From positions 1-64,000 of the forward strand of contig JBHELF010000160.1 of the NCBI GenBank assembly GCA_046263155.1: a stretch of DNA of 64,000 bases, in the 5' to 3' direction. The DNA comes from DATADF01 sp046263155 (GTDB taxonomy: Bacteria; Actinomycetota; CADDZG01; WHSQ01). The notes beneath the pieces are model-generated. The model did not search any database and had not been told where the DNA came from. It was given only the letters and a program-made list of their open reading frames with translations. The translations under genes were made by a program, and so were the position numbers. This document shows positions 15,801 through 24,229 of this stretch, piece after piece (the first letter of the stretch is position 1; every line of letters begins with the position of its first letter).

Positions 15801-16747
15801 AGTTCAAGTCGATCCTCGACGCCATCGGGCATACGCCCCTCGTAGAGGTCCCGAAACTCTCGCCGACTCCGGACGTGCGGTTGTGGGTCAAGCTGGAGGG
15901 CGAGAACCCAACCGGTTCGGTGAAGGATCGAATCGCGCTCGCGATGGTCGAGGCGGGCGAGTCCTCAGGTGACCTGACCAAGGACAAGATCATTCTCGAG
16001 CCGACGTCGGGCAACACCGGCATTGCCCTGGCGATGGTGGCAAAGACGCGCGGCTACTCCTTCACCGCGGTGTTGCCGGACAACGCGAGTTCCGAACGAG
16101 TGCAATTGCTGAAGGCCTTCGGGGCCGAGATCGTCTTCTCGGAAGGCGCCAAGGGGACCAATGGCTCGGTAGTTCTCGCCCAAGAGCTCGCGCGGGACAA
16201 GCGTTACTTCATGCCGTTCCAGTACGGAAATCCCGCCAATGTGCAGGCGCATTACGACGGGACCGGTCGCGAGATCCTGGAGGATCTCGGGAGCGATTCG
16301 AGGCTCCGGGCCTTCGTCGCAGGGTTGGGAACGGGTGGAACCCTTATGGGGGTGGGCAGACGACTCAAAGAGCACGACGACTCCATCAAGATCGTCGCGG
16401 CGGAGCCGGAGTTGGGAGAACTCGTATATGGGCTTCGGTCGCTCGATGAGGGCTATATCCCTCCGATCTTCGATCCCGACATGCTCGACGCCAAGATCAA
16501 GGTCCGCGCTCGAGAGTCGATCGTCTGGACTAGGGAGTTACTGCAAAAGGAGGGCATCTTCGCGGGGATCTCGGCCGGCGCCGTCATCTGGGTTGCCCAA
16601 CGAGCGGCGGAACGCGTCGCCCGCGACGGCGGCGGGGACATAGTTTGCCTGCTCGCCGATGGCGGGTGGAAGTACCTTTCGACTGAAGCTTGGACGCAGG
16701 ACATCGATACGGCCGAAGCTCAGGTAGAAGAGGTGCTGTGGTGGTAG
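15797..16747 (+). CDS. cysM: CysM, O-phosphoserine/thiocarboxylate-dependent cysteine synthase
   Basis: This 316-residue PLP enzyme of fold type II has Lys43 in NPTGSVKDR as the Schiff-base lysine, the TSGNTG substrate loop and a GLGTGGTLMG phosphate-binding loop. Its place after mec and cysO shows it belongs to the CysM branch that uses CysO-thiocarboxylate as sulfur donor, as in Mycobacterium tuberculosis. The long C-terminal tail ending EEVLWW is consistent with the closing C-terminal segment described for that enzyme. GTG 15797 overlaps cysO (GTGA). Confidence 0.95.
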   Translation: MKFKSILDAIGHTPLVEVPKLSPTPDVRLWVKLEGENPTGSVKDRIALAMVEAGESSGDLTKDKIILEPTSGNTGIALAMVAKTRGYSFTAVLPDNASSERVQLLKAFGAEIVFSEGAKGTNGSVVLAQELARDKRYFMPFQYGNPANVQAHYDGTGREILEDLGSDSRLRAFVAGLGTGGTLMGVGRRLKEHDDSIKIVAAEPELGELVYGLRSLDEGYIPPIFDPDMLDAKIKVRARESIVWTRELLQKEGIFAGISAGAVIWVAQRAAERVARDGGGDIVCLLADGGWKYLSTEAWTQDIDTAEAQVEEVLWW

Positions 16748-17601
16748 ATGCGCGTCGCCCCATAGGTATGTTCGATTCGGGTGTCGGCGGCCTGACGGTC
16801 GCCAGGGCGGTCATCGACGAACTCCCCCACGAGGACCTGATCTATTTTGGAGATACCGCTCGCTGCCCTTACGGGCCACGTCCGCGGGCGGAGGTCAAGA
16901 AGTTTGCGCTGCAGATCATGGATCGCCTCGTCGCCGAGGACGTGAAGGTCCTCGTGATCGCGTGCAACGCCGCGTCTTCGAGCGCGCTGGAGGCGGCTCG
17001 CGAGCGTTACGACGTTCCGATCATCGACGTGATTCAGCCGGGCGCGAAGGCGGCGGTGGCGGCCTCGCGGAACAGACACATCGGCGTGATCGGCACACAG
17101 GTCACCATCGATAGCGGCGCTTATCCACGTGCGATCGCAGGGCTCGATCGGGATGTAACTACCACTTCTAATGCGTGTCCCCGTTTCGTAGAGTTCGTCG
17201 AGCGAGGTGACACGACATCCGACGAGCTGCTGGCTGCGGCGGAGCAGTACCTGGAACCGCTCAAGAAGGCGGGAGTGGATACATTGATCCTCGGTTGCAC
17301 GCACTATCCGCTGCTGGCCGGGCTTATCCAGTACGTGATGGGACCGGAGGTCTTATTGATCTCCAGCGCGCAGGTGACCGCGAACGAGGTTTACGGCGTC
17401 CTGAAGTCGGATGACTTGCTCAGCCCGTCGGATCGACAGGGGGCTCACCGCTTCGTGGCCTCCGACGCCGGAGGCATTTTCAGCCAACTTGGCAAGCGCT
17501 TCCTGGGGCCGGAATTCGGCGAGGTCGAGCACAGTCCCTGGGAAATCGAGGTTGTTCTCGATCTCGCCCCCGGACCCGAAGCGGCGAGTGGCCCCGGATG
17601 A
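16741..17601 (+). CDS. murI: glutamate racemase
   Basis: This 286-residue protein converts L- to D-glutamate for peptidoglycan. Catalytic pair: Cys75 in IACNAASS and Cys186 in LGCTHYPLL; Asp12 is in GMFDSGVGGLTV, and GDTARCPYGPR is also present. The start is GTG 16741 (GTG 16738 is equally possible), just before the cysM stop, with GAAGAGG upstream. In mycobacteria a rhomboid gene lies between cysM and murI; it is absent here. Confidence 0.95.
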   Translation: MVDARRPIGMFDSGVGGLTVARAVIDELPHEDLIYFGDTARCPYGPRPRAEVKKFALQIMDRLVAEDVKVLVIACNAASSSALEAARERYDVPIIDVIQPGAKAAVAASRNRHIGVIGTQVTIDSGAYPRAIAGLDRDVTTTSNACPRFVEFVERGDTTSDELLAAAEQYLEPLKKAGVDTLILGCTHYPLLAGLIQYVMGPEVLLISSAQVTANEVYGVLKSDDLLSPSDRQGAHRFVASDAGGIFSQLGKRFLGPEFGEVEHSPWEIEVVLDLAPGPEAASGPG

Positions 17602-18344
17602 CCTTTGCCGTCACGGTTCTCGGGAGTTCCGCCATGTTTGCTACGCCTGAGCGCGCGTGCTCGGGCTATTTACTCGAATTGGGGGGTTTGCGCGTCTGGC
17701 TGGATGCGGGAGCAGGCACCTGGCGCAATCTGATACAGCATGTCGACTTCGCGGATCTCGATGGAATCATCCTGAGTCATCGTCATCCCGATCACGTGAC
17801 CGATGTGTTTCAGGCATTCCACGCACGCCATTACGGCGGGCCCGTGCCGATGGCTTCGATCCCCGTTTGGGCTCCCGCTGAGACGATCGAACGAATAACC
17901 GGGTATTACCGCGAGTTGGACCAAGGGTTCAATGTGAGAGCGATCTCGGAGGGCGAGACCGCTGAGGAATGGGGGGCCACGGTGAGTTTCGTGCGCATGG
18001 CTCACCCACCCGAGACCCTTGGGGTCAGAGTGGAGTTCGATGGGAGTGCGCTCGCGTACTCCGCCGATAGCGGAGAGGAAGCGGATTTCGATCGCCTTGC
18101 CGGAGATGCTGATGTATTTCTCTGCGAGGCAACCTTTCAGGATTCCGACGAGCCGTGGTTCGGGCACCTCAGCGCCGCCCAGGCCGCGCGAGTGGGATCG
18201 CGCGTGAAGGCCAAGAAGGTCGTCCTCACACACTTGCCCCCCGGCCGTGACTTCGGGTTATCCCTTGCCGAGGCGCAGCGAGAAGCTGAGGACCTCGATG
18301 TGCAGCTAGCGGCGGACGGATTGCGCCTGGAGCTCTCGGCGTGA
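17598..18344 (+). CDS. metallo-beta-lactamase fold phosphodiesterase, Rv1339-like
   Basis: This 248-residue protein has the metal motif SHRHPDH (His61, His63, Asp65, His66), [11 protein letters not shown] with a bridging Asp, and LTHLPPG near the end. By position between murI and rph it corresponds to mycobacterial Rv1339, which has been reported to hydrolyse cyclic nucleotides. RNase Z-like activity cannot be excluded from sequence alone. ATGA overlap with murI. Confidence 0.88.
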   Translation: MTFAVTVLGSSAMFATPERACSGYLLELGGLRVWLDAGAGTWRNLIQHVDFADLDGIILSHRHPDHVTDVFQAFHARHYGGPVPMASIPVWAPAETIERITGYYRELDQGFNVRAISEGETAEEWGATVSFVRMAHPPETLGVRVEFDGSALAYSADSGEEADFDRLAGDADVFLCEATFQDSDEPWFGHLSAAQAARVGSRVKAKKVVLTHLPPGRDFGLSLAEAQREAEDLDVQLAADGLRLELSA

Positions 18345-19060
18345 CACGCGGAGATGGGCGAGCCGCGGACGAGTTGCGAGCCGTCAGTCTGACTTCTGGA
18401 TTCATGCCCAATGCCGAGGGGTCATGTCTGGCTGAGATGGGTGGGACGAAGGTGATCTGTTCGGCTTCGATGGAGGAAGGTGTGCCGCGCTGGCTTCTCG
18501 GACGGGGCCAAGGATGGGTAACTGCCGAGTACGGCATGCTTCCGCGCGCGACGAACGAGCGGGTTCCCCGCGAGGTTAACAAAGGACGTCCTTCCGGCCG
18601 AACGCAAGAGATTCAGCGGTTGATCGGACGGTCTCTGCGCGCCGTCGTCGACATGGCAAAGATCGGCGAGATCACAGTGTGGGTCGATTGCGATGTCTTG
18701 CAGGCCGATGGCGGAACCCGGACGGCGTCGATCACCGGGGCGTACGTGGCTTTGGCGGAGGCCCTCGCCAAACGTGGCGGGGGGCGAAAGGACGCCCTAA
18801 TCAGCACGGTCTCTGCGGTGAGCGTTGGGATCATCGACGGCGTCCCCTGTCTCGATCTCAACTATGCGGAGGACTCCACGGCGCAGGTCGACATGAACGT
18901 CGTGATGACCGGGGCCGGAAAACTCGTGGAGGTACAAGGCACCGCCGAGCATGGGGCGTTTGATCGGGCCGAGCTCGATCTGCTTCTCGATCTCGCGGCC
19001 AAGGGGATCAAGGAGCTCACGGCTTATCAGGAGAAGGCACTCGCCGGTCCGTCTTCGTGA
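18341..19060 (+). CDS. rph: ribonuclease PH
   Basis: This 239-residue phosphorolytic 3'-5' exoribonuclease trims tRNA 3' ends. Characteristic runs are [59 protein letters not shown], and [19 protein letters not shown] near the C-terminal half. GTG 18341 overlaps the previous stop. Because the tmRNA and tRNA genes seen here lack an encoded CCA, 3'-end maturation must rely on such nucleases plus CCA-adding enzyme. Confidence 0.97.
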   Translation: MTRGDGRAADELRAVSLTSGFMPNAEGSCLAEMGGTKVICSASMEEGVPRWLLGRGQGWVTAEYGMLPRATNERVPREVNKGRPSGRTQEIQRLIGRSLRAVVDMAKIGEITVWVDCDVLQADGGTRTASITGAYVALAEALAKRGGGRKDALISTVSAVSVGIIDGVPCLDLNYAEDSTAQVDMNVVMTGAGKLVEVQGTAEHGAFDRAELDLLLDLAAKGIKELTAYQEKALAGPSS

Positions 19061-19650
19061 GGGCAGTCTTTGCGTCACGCAACCGGCACAAGGCCGAGCA
19101 AGTCGGATTGATCCTGTCGGACATCGAGCTCGTTGCCATCGACGACGTGGCTCCCGATCTTCAGCTCGTAGAACCTTTCTCAACTTTTCGCGCAAACGCG
19201 CTACACAAAGGCCGCGTGGCCTCCGATGCGACCGGTCTCCCCGTTATCGCAGACGACTCTGGACTGGAGGTTCCCGCCCTTGGTGGTGCCCCGGGAGTCC
19301 AATCGGCCCGCTTCGCCGGAGAGAACGCGACCGACGCAGAGAACAATGCAATGCTCGTCGAGCTGCTTCGTGAAGTCCCTCCCGACGGCCGAGGCGCTCG
19401 CTATCGTTGCGTGGCGGTCTTCGTGGCTCCGGACGGAGAGGAGATCGTCACGGAGGGGTTCTGTGACGGGACCCTGGTGCTGGAGGGCCGAGGCGACCTC
19501 GGGTTCGGCTACGACCCTCACTTCGTCCCCGAGGACGAAACGCGGACGATGGGGGAGATACCGCTGGAGGAAAAGCTTCGCTTCAGCCACCGAGGTCGCG
19601 CCTTCCGTGCGTTGGCAGACCGGCTCGCCGAGCTGGGCAAGTTGAGATAG
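19057..19650 (+). CDS. rdgB: RdgB/HAM1 non-canonical purine NTP pyrophosphatase
   Basis: This 197-residue enzyme removes ITP/XTP from the nucleotide pool. Motifs: [15 protein letters not shown] at the start, [32 protein letters not shown], and GYDPHFVPE with the SHRGRAF box near the end. GTG 19057 overlaps rph by 4 nt. It is the last gene of the selD-to-rdgB run. The next gene is convergent and ends 11 bp away. Confidence 0.96.
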   Translation: MRAVFASRNRHKAEQVGLILSDIELVAIDDVAPDLQLVEPFSTFRANALHKGRVASDATGLPVIADDSGLEVPALGGAPGVQSARFAGENATDAENNAMLVELLREVPPDGRGARYRCVAVFVAPDGEEIVTEGFCDGTLVLEGRGDLGFGYDPHFVPEDETRTMGEIPLEEKLRFSHRGRAFRALADRLAELGKLR

Positions 19651-19660
19651 TTCTTCGTAT

Positions 19661-20479
19661 CTAAAGTTCGACCCAGTCTGGAACGGTCTTCCTTACAAGG
19701 CTCACGACTTCATCGTGCAGGGTGCCGCAGGTCGTTAAACAGGAGCCGCCCTCGGTCCACACTCCTCCGTTCGCACGCGTTAGCCGCCCCCCTGCCTCCT
19801 CGATGATCGGTTGAAGCGCAACTACGTCCCAGGGCTTGAGCAGCGGCTCCACCATCACGTGGGCCGCGCCGCGCGCCACCAAGACGTGTCCCCAGAAGTC
19901 GCCGAGCCCGCGCGTGCGGCGGACGCGCCCGACGATCTCGTCGAAGAATCCGCTCCAGCCGGAGGCGTGCAGATGCTCGGCCCCGCCGTAAAGAAAGACG
20001 GCGTCCTCCAGTCGCTCTATGAGGTCGACGGTGATTGAGGACCCGTTGAGCCGAGCGCCGAGCCCCAGCGCCGCGTCGTAGGTCTCGGCCAAGGCGGGGG
20101 CATGGCACACGCCGACGACGCTTCGTTCGTCAATTCTCAGACCGATCAACGTGCCCCAGATCGGTATGCCGTCAATGTAGTTGTTGGTCCCGTCGATGGG
20201 ATCCACCACCCAGGTCGGTGAGTTTGGGTTGGGGGGCCCACCTCCTGCTGCGGTCAGCCCCTCCTCCTCGCCGAGGATGTTGTGATCCGGAAAAGTGCGC
20301 GCGATGCGCAAGCGAATCTGAGCCTCGACCGCCCAATCCGCCTCGGTAACGAACGTTCCATCGGCCTTCTGTTCGCGTCGTGGATCGCGACCGAAGTGAC
20401 TGAGCGCAATGCGGCCGCCAAGGCGCGCCGCCTTGAGTGCGAACTCAAGCTCCGTCGAGTAGTCGTGAACGCGCGACAT
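19661..20479 (-). CDS. inositol-monophosphatase family phosphatase (HisN-like possible)
   Basis: This 272-residue member of the Li+-sensitive Mg2+ phosphatase family has ILGEEEG (metal Glu), WVVDPIDGTNNYIDG, and WDVVALQPIIEEAGG with the third metal ligand. Substrates in the family are inositol phosphate, histidinol phosphate or PAP. In actinobacteria the histidinol-phosphatase HisN is of this type, but no his gene is adjacent, so the substrate is open. Confidence 0.9.
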   Translation of the reverse strand: MSRVHDYSTELEFALKAARLGGRIALSHFGRDPRREQKADGTFVTEADWAVEAQIRLRIARTFPDHNILGEEEGLTAAGGGPPNPNSPTWVVDPIDGTNNYIDGIPIWGTLIGLRIDERSVVGVCHAPALAETYDAALGLGARLNGSSITVDLIERLEDAVFLYGGAEHLHASGWSGFFDEIVGRVRRTRGLGDFWGHVLVARGAAHVMVEPLLKPWDVVALQPIIEEAGGRLTRANGGVWTEGGSCLTTCGTLHDEVVSLVRKTVPDWVEL

Positions 20480-20612
20480 GGACTTGATCCTATGGACGCC
20501 CGCCCTGTTAGCAAGCGAACTCCGGATCTGTCATCGCTCTAACCAATTCCGGCCTCGATAGGCGCCAGCATGGCCATGCAGAACGAAAAACCGTTCACGG
20601 GGAGGGAGCAAC

Positions 20613-21749
20613 ATGAGCACATTCCAGAATCTGGTGCGGGGGAGCGCGCGGTCTCTTCTGGTCGCCGTGCTCGTCTTGGTCATTGTTCTCAGCACGGTGG
20701 CACCTGCTTACGCGGCTCCACCGGCGAATGACGATTTCGACAGCGCTGTGGAGATCCAATCAATTCCCTTTTCCTTTATTCAGGACACGACCGAAGCCAC
20801 CGCGGCAGACGACGATCCCGAAGCCTGTGCGCAAACTGGTCACACCGTCTGGTACGAGGTGACGCTTACATCGCCGGCCGAGCTCGAAGCCGACACCTTC
20901 GGTAGCGACTACGACACGCTGCTCGCGGTCTACATCGGAGCGCGCGGCACGCTGCTAGAGATCGGCTGCAACGACGACTTCGGTTCGGGAAAACAGTCGC
21001 GGCTGCGCTGGAACGCACAACCTGGAATCAGCTACTACATCATGGCGGCGGGCGTCGAGGACGCAGCGGGGTTGCTGGACTTCGATCTGAACACGGCCCC
21101 CGCGCCCGTGGAGCTGGCCCTGTCATACGACCCGACCGAATGGGTGAATTCCATCTCGGGCCGCCCGGTTATTACCGGAACACTCGACTGCAGCACCCAG
21201 CAGAGCGGCGTAATCGTGCAGATCGAAGTCACGCAACGCGTGCAGGGCAAGCAAATAAGAGGCTCGGGCAGCACCCAAGTCGACTGCAGTGGACCCACGC
21301 GCTGGTTGATCGACGTGTCCACCCGAGACAACGCGCACTTCACGTGGGGAAGAGTGGGGATCGACGGCGAGGCCTTCGAGCACAGACAGGGTGCCGAGAC
21401 TCATCGCTCTGATACAGCCCTGCTGGTGCCGTGCAGCCGGATCGGCACGCTGCGAGACGACCAACTCAAGGGCACGCCGGATCGTGATCAAGTGTGTGGA
21501 CTGGACGGAAACGACAGGATCTCAGGTCGGGGCGGCGACGACACGATCCGGGGCGGCTACGGCGACGACACCCTGGTGGCACACGACGGCAACGATGTCT
21601 TGTTCGGCGGCGATGGCGCCGACGAGATGTTCGGGAGTGCCGGGAACGACAAGCTCGATGGTGCCGAGGGTGACGATGTCATGAATGGCGGTGCGGGCAA
21701 CGACCGGTGCTTCGGGGGACCGGGCAACAACCGCTCTGTCAGCTGCTAG
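20613..21749 (+). CDS. secreted protein with RTX-like calcium-binding repeats
   Basis: This 378-residue protein has a signal peptide ending AYAAPPANDDF. Residues about 35-150 resemble a pre-peptidase/jelly-roll-like domain (TVWYEVTLTSPAELEADT). The last 90 residues carry about five GGxGxDxux nonapeptide-like repeats (SGRGGDDTIRGGYGDDTLV, FGGDGADEMFGSAGNDKL), which bind Ca2+ in RTX proteins and fold after export. A ribosome site GGGGAGGG precedes ATG 20613. A terminator-like hairpin follows the gene. Confidence 0.85.
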   Translation: MSTFQNLVRGSARSLLVAVLVLVIVLSTVAPAYAAPPANDDFDSAVEIQSIPFSFIQDTTEATAADDDPEACAQTGHTVWYEVTLTSPAELEADTFGSDYDTLLAVYIGARGTLLEIGCNDDFGSGKQSRLRWNAQPGISYYIMAAGVEDAAGLLDFDLNTAPAPVELALSYDPTEWVNSISGRPVITGTLDCSTQQSGVIVQIEVTQRVQGKQIRGSGSTQVDCSGPTRWLIDVSTRDNAHFTWGRVGIDGEAFEHRQGAETHRSDTALLVPCSRIGTLRDDQLKGTPDRDQVCGLDGNDRISGRGGDDTIRGGYGDDTLVAHDGNDVLFGGDGADEMFGSAGNDKLDGAEGDDVMNGGAGNDRCFGGPGNNRSVSC

Positions 21750-21766
21750 CGATTTCCGCGGGATTG

Positions 21767-21798
21767 ATGGGACGGGGTTTGAAACACCCCCGTCCCAT
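21767..21798. terminator. 11-bp inverted repeat, probable bidirectional terminator
   Basis: ATGGGACGGGG (21767-21777) and CCCCGTCCCAT (21788-21798) form a perfect stem with a 10-nt loop. It sits between the secreted RTX-like gene (+) and tRNA-Leu (-), where both transcripts need to stop. No T-run follows on either strand. Confidence 0.55.
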
Positions 21799-21808
21799 TG
21801 TGCGAAGG

Positions 21809-21892
21809 TGCGGGCGGAGGGACTCGAACCCCCAAGCTCTTTCGAGCAATAGCTCCTAAGGCTATCGTGAATACCAATTCCACCACGCCCGC
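21809..21892 (-). tRNA. tRNA-Leu (anticodon TAG)
   Basis: The reverse strand reads GCGGGCGTGGTGGAATTGG, then a stem-loop with loop CTTAGGA (anticodon TAG), then a long variable arm typical of Leu, then GGTTCGAGTCCC and the closing acceptor. The 7-bp acceptor GCGGGCG/CGCCCGC is perfect and the discriminator is A. CCA is not encoded. Confidence 0.95.
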
Positions 21893-21978
21893 GTCACCAG
21901 GGGTGAGTAGCCCAAAAGTTGTCACACCCCTCTCGTACCTTAACCAGTAAGACGCGTCGGTTCTTCCGTTGGTGCCTG

Positions 21979-22734
21979 ATGACAAGACCAAGATCAGAGT
22001 TCGAGATTGTCAAAGCCCTCATCGCGGCGGGCTTGAATGACTGTCAAATCGCGCGTCTTAGCGGCGTGCCGCGGCGGACAGTGCTGGACTGGCGGTGGGG
22101 TAGAGGTCAGGCCACGCCGCGCTATGAAAAGCGCCCAGGGTCGTACGAATGCACCCGTGAGCACGATTTTGCTGGCCTGTCTCCGGACGCCTACAGCTAC
22201 CTGCTTGGTATGTATCTGGGAGACGGGTGCCTCTCAGCCTTGCCGCGCGGAGTCTTCAAGCTACGGATTTTCTGCGACGCTCAATACTTGGGAATCATCG
22301 AGGAGTGTTCTCGCGCGATTGAAGCCGTCATGCCAGGACAACGGGCCTCTCGCCAAAAACGCAAGTCACGGTGCGTAGAGATATTGATGTATTCCAAGCA
22401 CTGGCCTTGCTTGTTCCCTCAGCATGGTCCCGGAAGAAAACACGAGCGACCAATTCATCTGGAGCCGTGGCAGCTGGAAATCGTCAACCGATCGACGGAG
22501 ATGTTCTTGCGTGGTCTCATTCACAGCGATGGCTGTCGCGTCGTTGCCAATGATCGGGGCGTCAGAAGTGTGCGCTATCACTTCTCTAACTTGTCAGAGG
22601 ACATCAAGGCTTTGTTCTGTGCGGCCCTGGATCGCCTCGACATTCATTGGACCCGTAACAGCTCGCGCAGCGTTGCCATTTACCGCAAGGCTGACGTGGC
22701 CCGCCTCGATGAATTCATCGGTCCAAAGTACTGA
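21979..22734 (+). CDS. HTH plus LAGLIDADG homing-endonuclease-like protein
   Basis: This 251-residue protein has a resolvase-type helix-turn-helix near the N-terminus (LNDCQIARLSGVPRRTVLDW) and then two LAGLIDADG-like motifs, YLLGMYLGDGCLS (about residue 78) and FLRGLIHSDGCRV (about residue 180), each ending in the acidic residue that binds the catalytic metal. It may be a free-standing homing endonuclease or a regulator that reuses the fold. It is divergent from tRNA-Leu and starts 87 bp beyond it. ATG 21979 is preferred because the upstream extension is Arg/Ser-rich with no ribosome site. Confidence 0.8.
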   Translation: MTRPRSEFEIVKALIAAGLNDCQIARLSGVPRRTVLDWRWGRGQATPRYEKRPGSYECTREHDFAGLSPDAYSYLLGMYLGDGCLSALPRGVFKLRIFCDAQYLGIIEECSRAIEAVMPGQRASRQKRKSRCVEILMYSKHWPCLFPQHGPGRKHERPIHLEPWQLEIVNRSTEMFLRGLIHSDGCRVVANDRGVRSVRYHFSNLSEDIKALFCAALDRLDIHWTRNSSRSVAIYRKADVARLDEFIGPKY

Positions 22735-22841
22735 GCATCGGGCAGTTAGTGGAGTGGCCTAGTCCGATCGGGCCACTGTTTGATTGGCGACGTGTCGTAG
22801 CGTGTCGGGATTGCAATCGACAAATGAGAGGTGAGTCGTAT

Positions 22842-23591
22842 ATGGGTCTGACACCCTCGAAGACGAACCGTTCCTTTCGCTTGATCGCCACAATCGTGGG
22901 GCTGATTGCGATTCTGGTTGCCCTCCTCAACTTCGACGGGTTGGTCAGATACGGCCGGATCGCTTCCGCGCAGCAACAGTGTCCCTCGCCGAGCGGATCG
23001 CCCAGCGGATCGCCCAGCGGATCGCCCAGCCCGTCCCCGTCCAACTGTCCCAGCGGCAGCCCCTCACCGTCACAGTCCGGCACTTGCATCCTCGGCGTCT
23101 GCCTACCTGGTGGCGGGGGGTCAACACCGAGTCCCTCGGGCTCGCCATCGGGCTCACCGGCCGGATCGCCCACCGCCAGCGGATCGCCCACCGCGAGCAG
23201 ATCCCCATCGCCTACCTCAACGTCGACCGCAACTCAGACTCCGACCGCCTCGAGTTCGCCGACGCCGTCCCCGGTCTCACAAATTCAAGTTCCGTCGAGC
23301 ATCACAATTCGCTACACCGCCAGATCAAACGCGTTCATGGGAGCCGTGCGCTCCAGCGAGAACAGGTGCGAATCCAATCGGCAGGTCGTCCTGAAGAAGC
23401 GGCGTCCGGGAAAGGATCGCGTGGTGGGAACCGACGTCACGTCCGCCTCAGGTGACTGGAGGGTAGGTCGGCAACCCAATCCGCGCGGGACCTACTACGC
23501 GAAAGTCCGCAAGCGCGAAGTGCCCGCGAACACGCCGAATCAGGTCTTCGTTTGCGAGTCGGCACGGTCCCGAAATCTGCGCCTGCGCTAG
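22842..23591 (+). CDS. membrane-anchored Ser/Pro/Gly-rich extracellular protein
   Basis: This protein has 249 residues from ATG 22842 (GAGAGGTGAG upstream). An N-terminal membrane segment (FRLIATIVGLIAILVALLNF) is followed by a low-complexity stalk made of SGSP and related repeats, with a CILGVC insert. A C-terminal beta-rich domain then begins near VPSSITIRYTARSNAFMGAV. It contains SENRCESNRQVVLKKRRPG and FVCESARS, a likely disulfide pair. Similar domains occur in wall-attached or Ig-like exported proteins. Function unknown. Confidence 0.75.
   Translation: MGLTPSKTNRSFRLIATIVGLIAILVALLNFDGLVRYGRIASAQQQCPSPSGSPSGSPSGSPSPSPSNCPSGSPSPSQSGTCILGVCLPGGGGSTPSPSGSPSGSPAGSPTASGSPTASRSPSPTSTSTATQTPTASSSPTPSPVSQIQVPSSITIRYTARSNAFMGAVRSSENRCESNRQVVLKKRRPGKDRVVGTDVTSASGDWRVGRQPNPRGTYYAKVRKREVPANTPNQVFVCESARSRNLRLR
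22989..23028 (+). repeat. 12-bp tandem repeats (cccagcggatcg)
   Basis: The unit agcggatcgccc recurs in tandem about three times at 22990-23025 with related units at 23157-23200 (ggatcgcccacc), encoding Ser-Gly-Ser-Pro. It is an in-frame minisatellite, prone to length variation by slippage without frameshift because the period is a multiple of 3. Confidence 0.7.
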
Positions 23592-23657
23592 AGCGGACTG
23601 TTTCCCACAACCCACAGCCGGGTAACTAAGCCCCGCACTCTGAAAGGGGGCATTTGC

Positions 23658-23846
23658 ATGGATGGCATGGACAAGGCGAAGAACAAGGCCGAAGAGCTGC
23701 GCGGTGAAGTGAAGGAGAGAGCCGGCGACGCGCTCGACAACGAGCAGATGCAGGCTGAGGGAAAGATCGATCAGGTGAAGGGCAACGTGAAGCAGGCCGG
23801 CGAGAACGTTAAGGACGCAGTCAAGGACGCAACCGATCGCAGCTAA
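23658..23846 (+). CDS. CsbD-family stress-response protein
   Basis: This 62-residue, highly charged protein has the CsbD pattern KNKAEELRGEVKERAGDAL, then EGKIDQVKGNVKQAGENVKDA. CsbD-like proteins are abundant after general stress in many bacteria, and their activity is unknown. ATG 23658 lies after GAAAGGGGG; the second Met (23667) is an alternative. A strong palindromic terminator follows 49 bp downstream. Confidence 0.9.
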   Translation: MDGMDKAKNKAEELRGEVKERAGDALDNEQMQAEGKIDQVKGNVKQAGENVKDAVKDATDRS

Positions 23847-23894
23847 CGGTTCCTAGTCCCGGACGCGCCGAGGCGCGGGAGGGCAGAGGAGCCC

Positions 23895-23924
23895 GGAGCG
23901 GCCGCCGATGTGGGCGGCCGCTCC
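23895..23924. terminator. 12-bp perfect palindromic terminator between convergent genes
   Basis: GGAGCGGCCGCC and GGCGGCCGCTCC form a perfect 12-bp stem with loop GATGTG, followed on the plus strand by TATTTATT. It lies between the CsbD gene (+) and the 23928-24152 gene (-), only 3 bp from the latter's stop, so it probably serves both. Confidence 0.8.
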
Positions 23925-23927
23925 TAT

Positions 23928-24152
23928 TTATTCGGCGTCCTGTCGTTCGTCGATCACTTCTCCGGAAGGGTCCGCGATACGAGCCTTGGCATCCGCTTTC
24001 TCGTTCGCGTCTCCGTTGCCGGCAGGCCGAGCTGGGTCGTCCGAAGCGTTCTGCCCCCCGGCCTCGGGAGCACGCTGAGGGTCGTCTTGACTGCTCTCCC
24101 CATGAGCCGACGTGGGCATCGCGTTGCTGCGGCTGCCGTCCGACTTCTCCAC
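23928..24152 (-). CDS. small hydrophilic, probably disordered protein
   Basis: This 74-residue protein starts at GTG 24152 with a near-perfect AAGGAGGA 5 nt upstream, the strongest reason to call it real. Composition is Asp/Glu/Ala/Ser/Gly-rich with no hydrophobic core, so it is probably disordered. It lies opposite a stress-type CsbD gene and shares its terminator. No family is recognised. Confidence 0.65.
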   Translation of the reverse strand: MEKSDGSRSNAMPTSAHGESSQDDPQRAPEAGGQNASDDPARPAGNGDANEKADAKARIADPSGEVIDERQDAE

Positions 24153-24229
24153 AAGTCTCCTCCTTCGGTCGAGATCGCAACAGATACGCTTCCCGCATCA
24201 TGGTGATTGCAAGCCTGCCTGTTTGATAC

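Noticed and set aside
22945..23208. Minus-strand frame with repeated Arg/Trp text opposite the SGSP repeats
   Set aside because: It is the mirror of the 12-bp coding minisatellite; I also considered a CRISPR array here but the units are in-frame coding repeats with no spacers.
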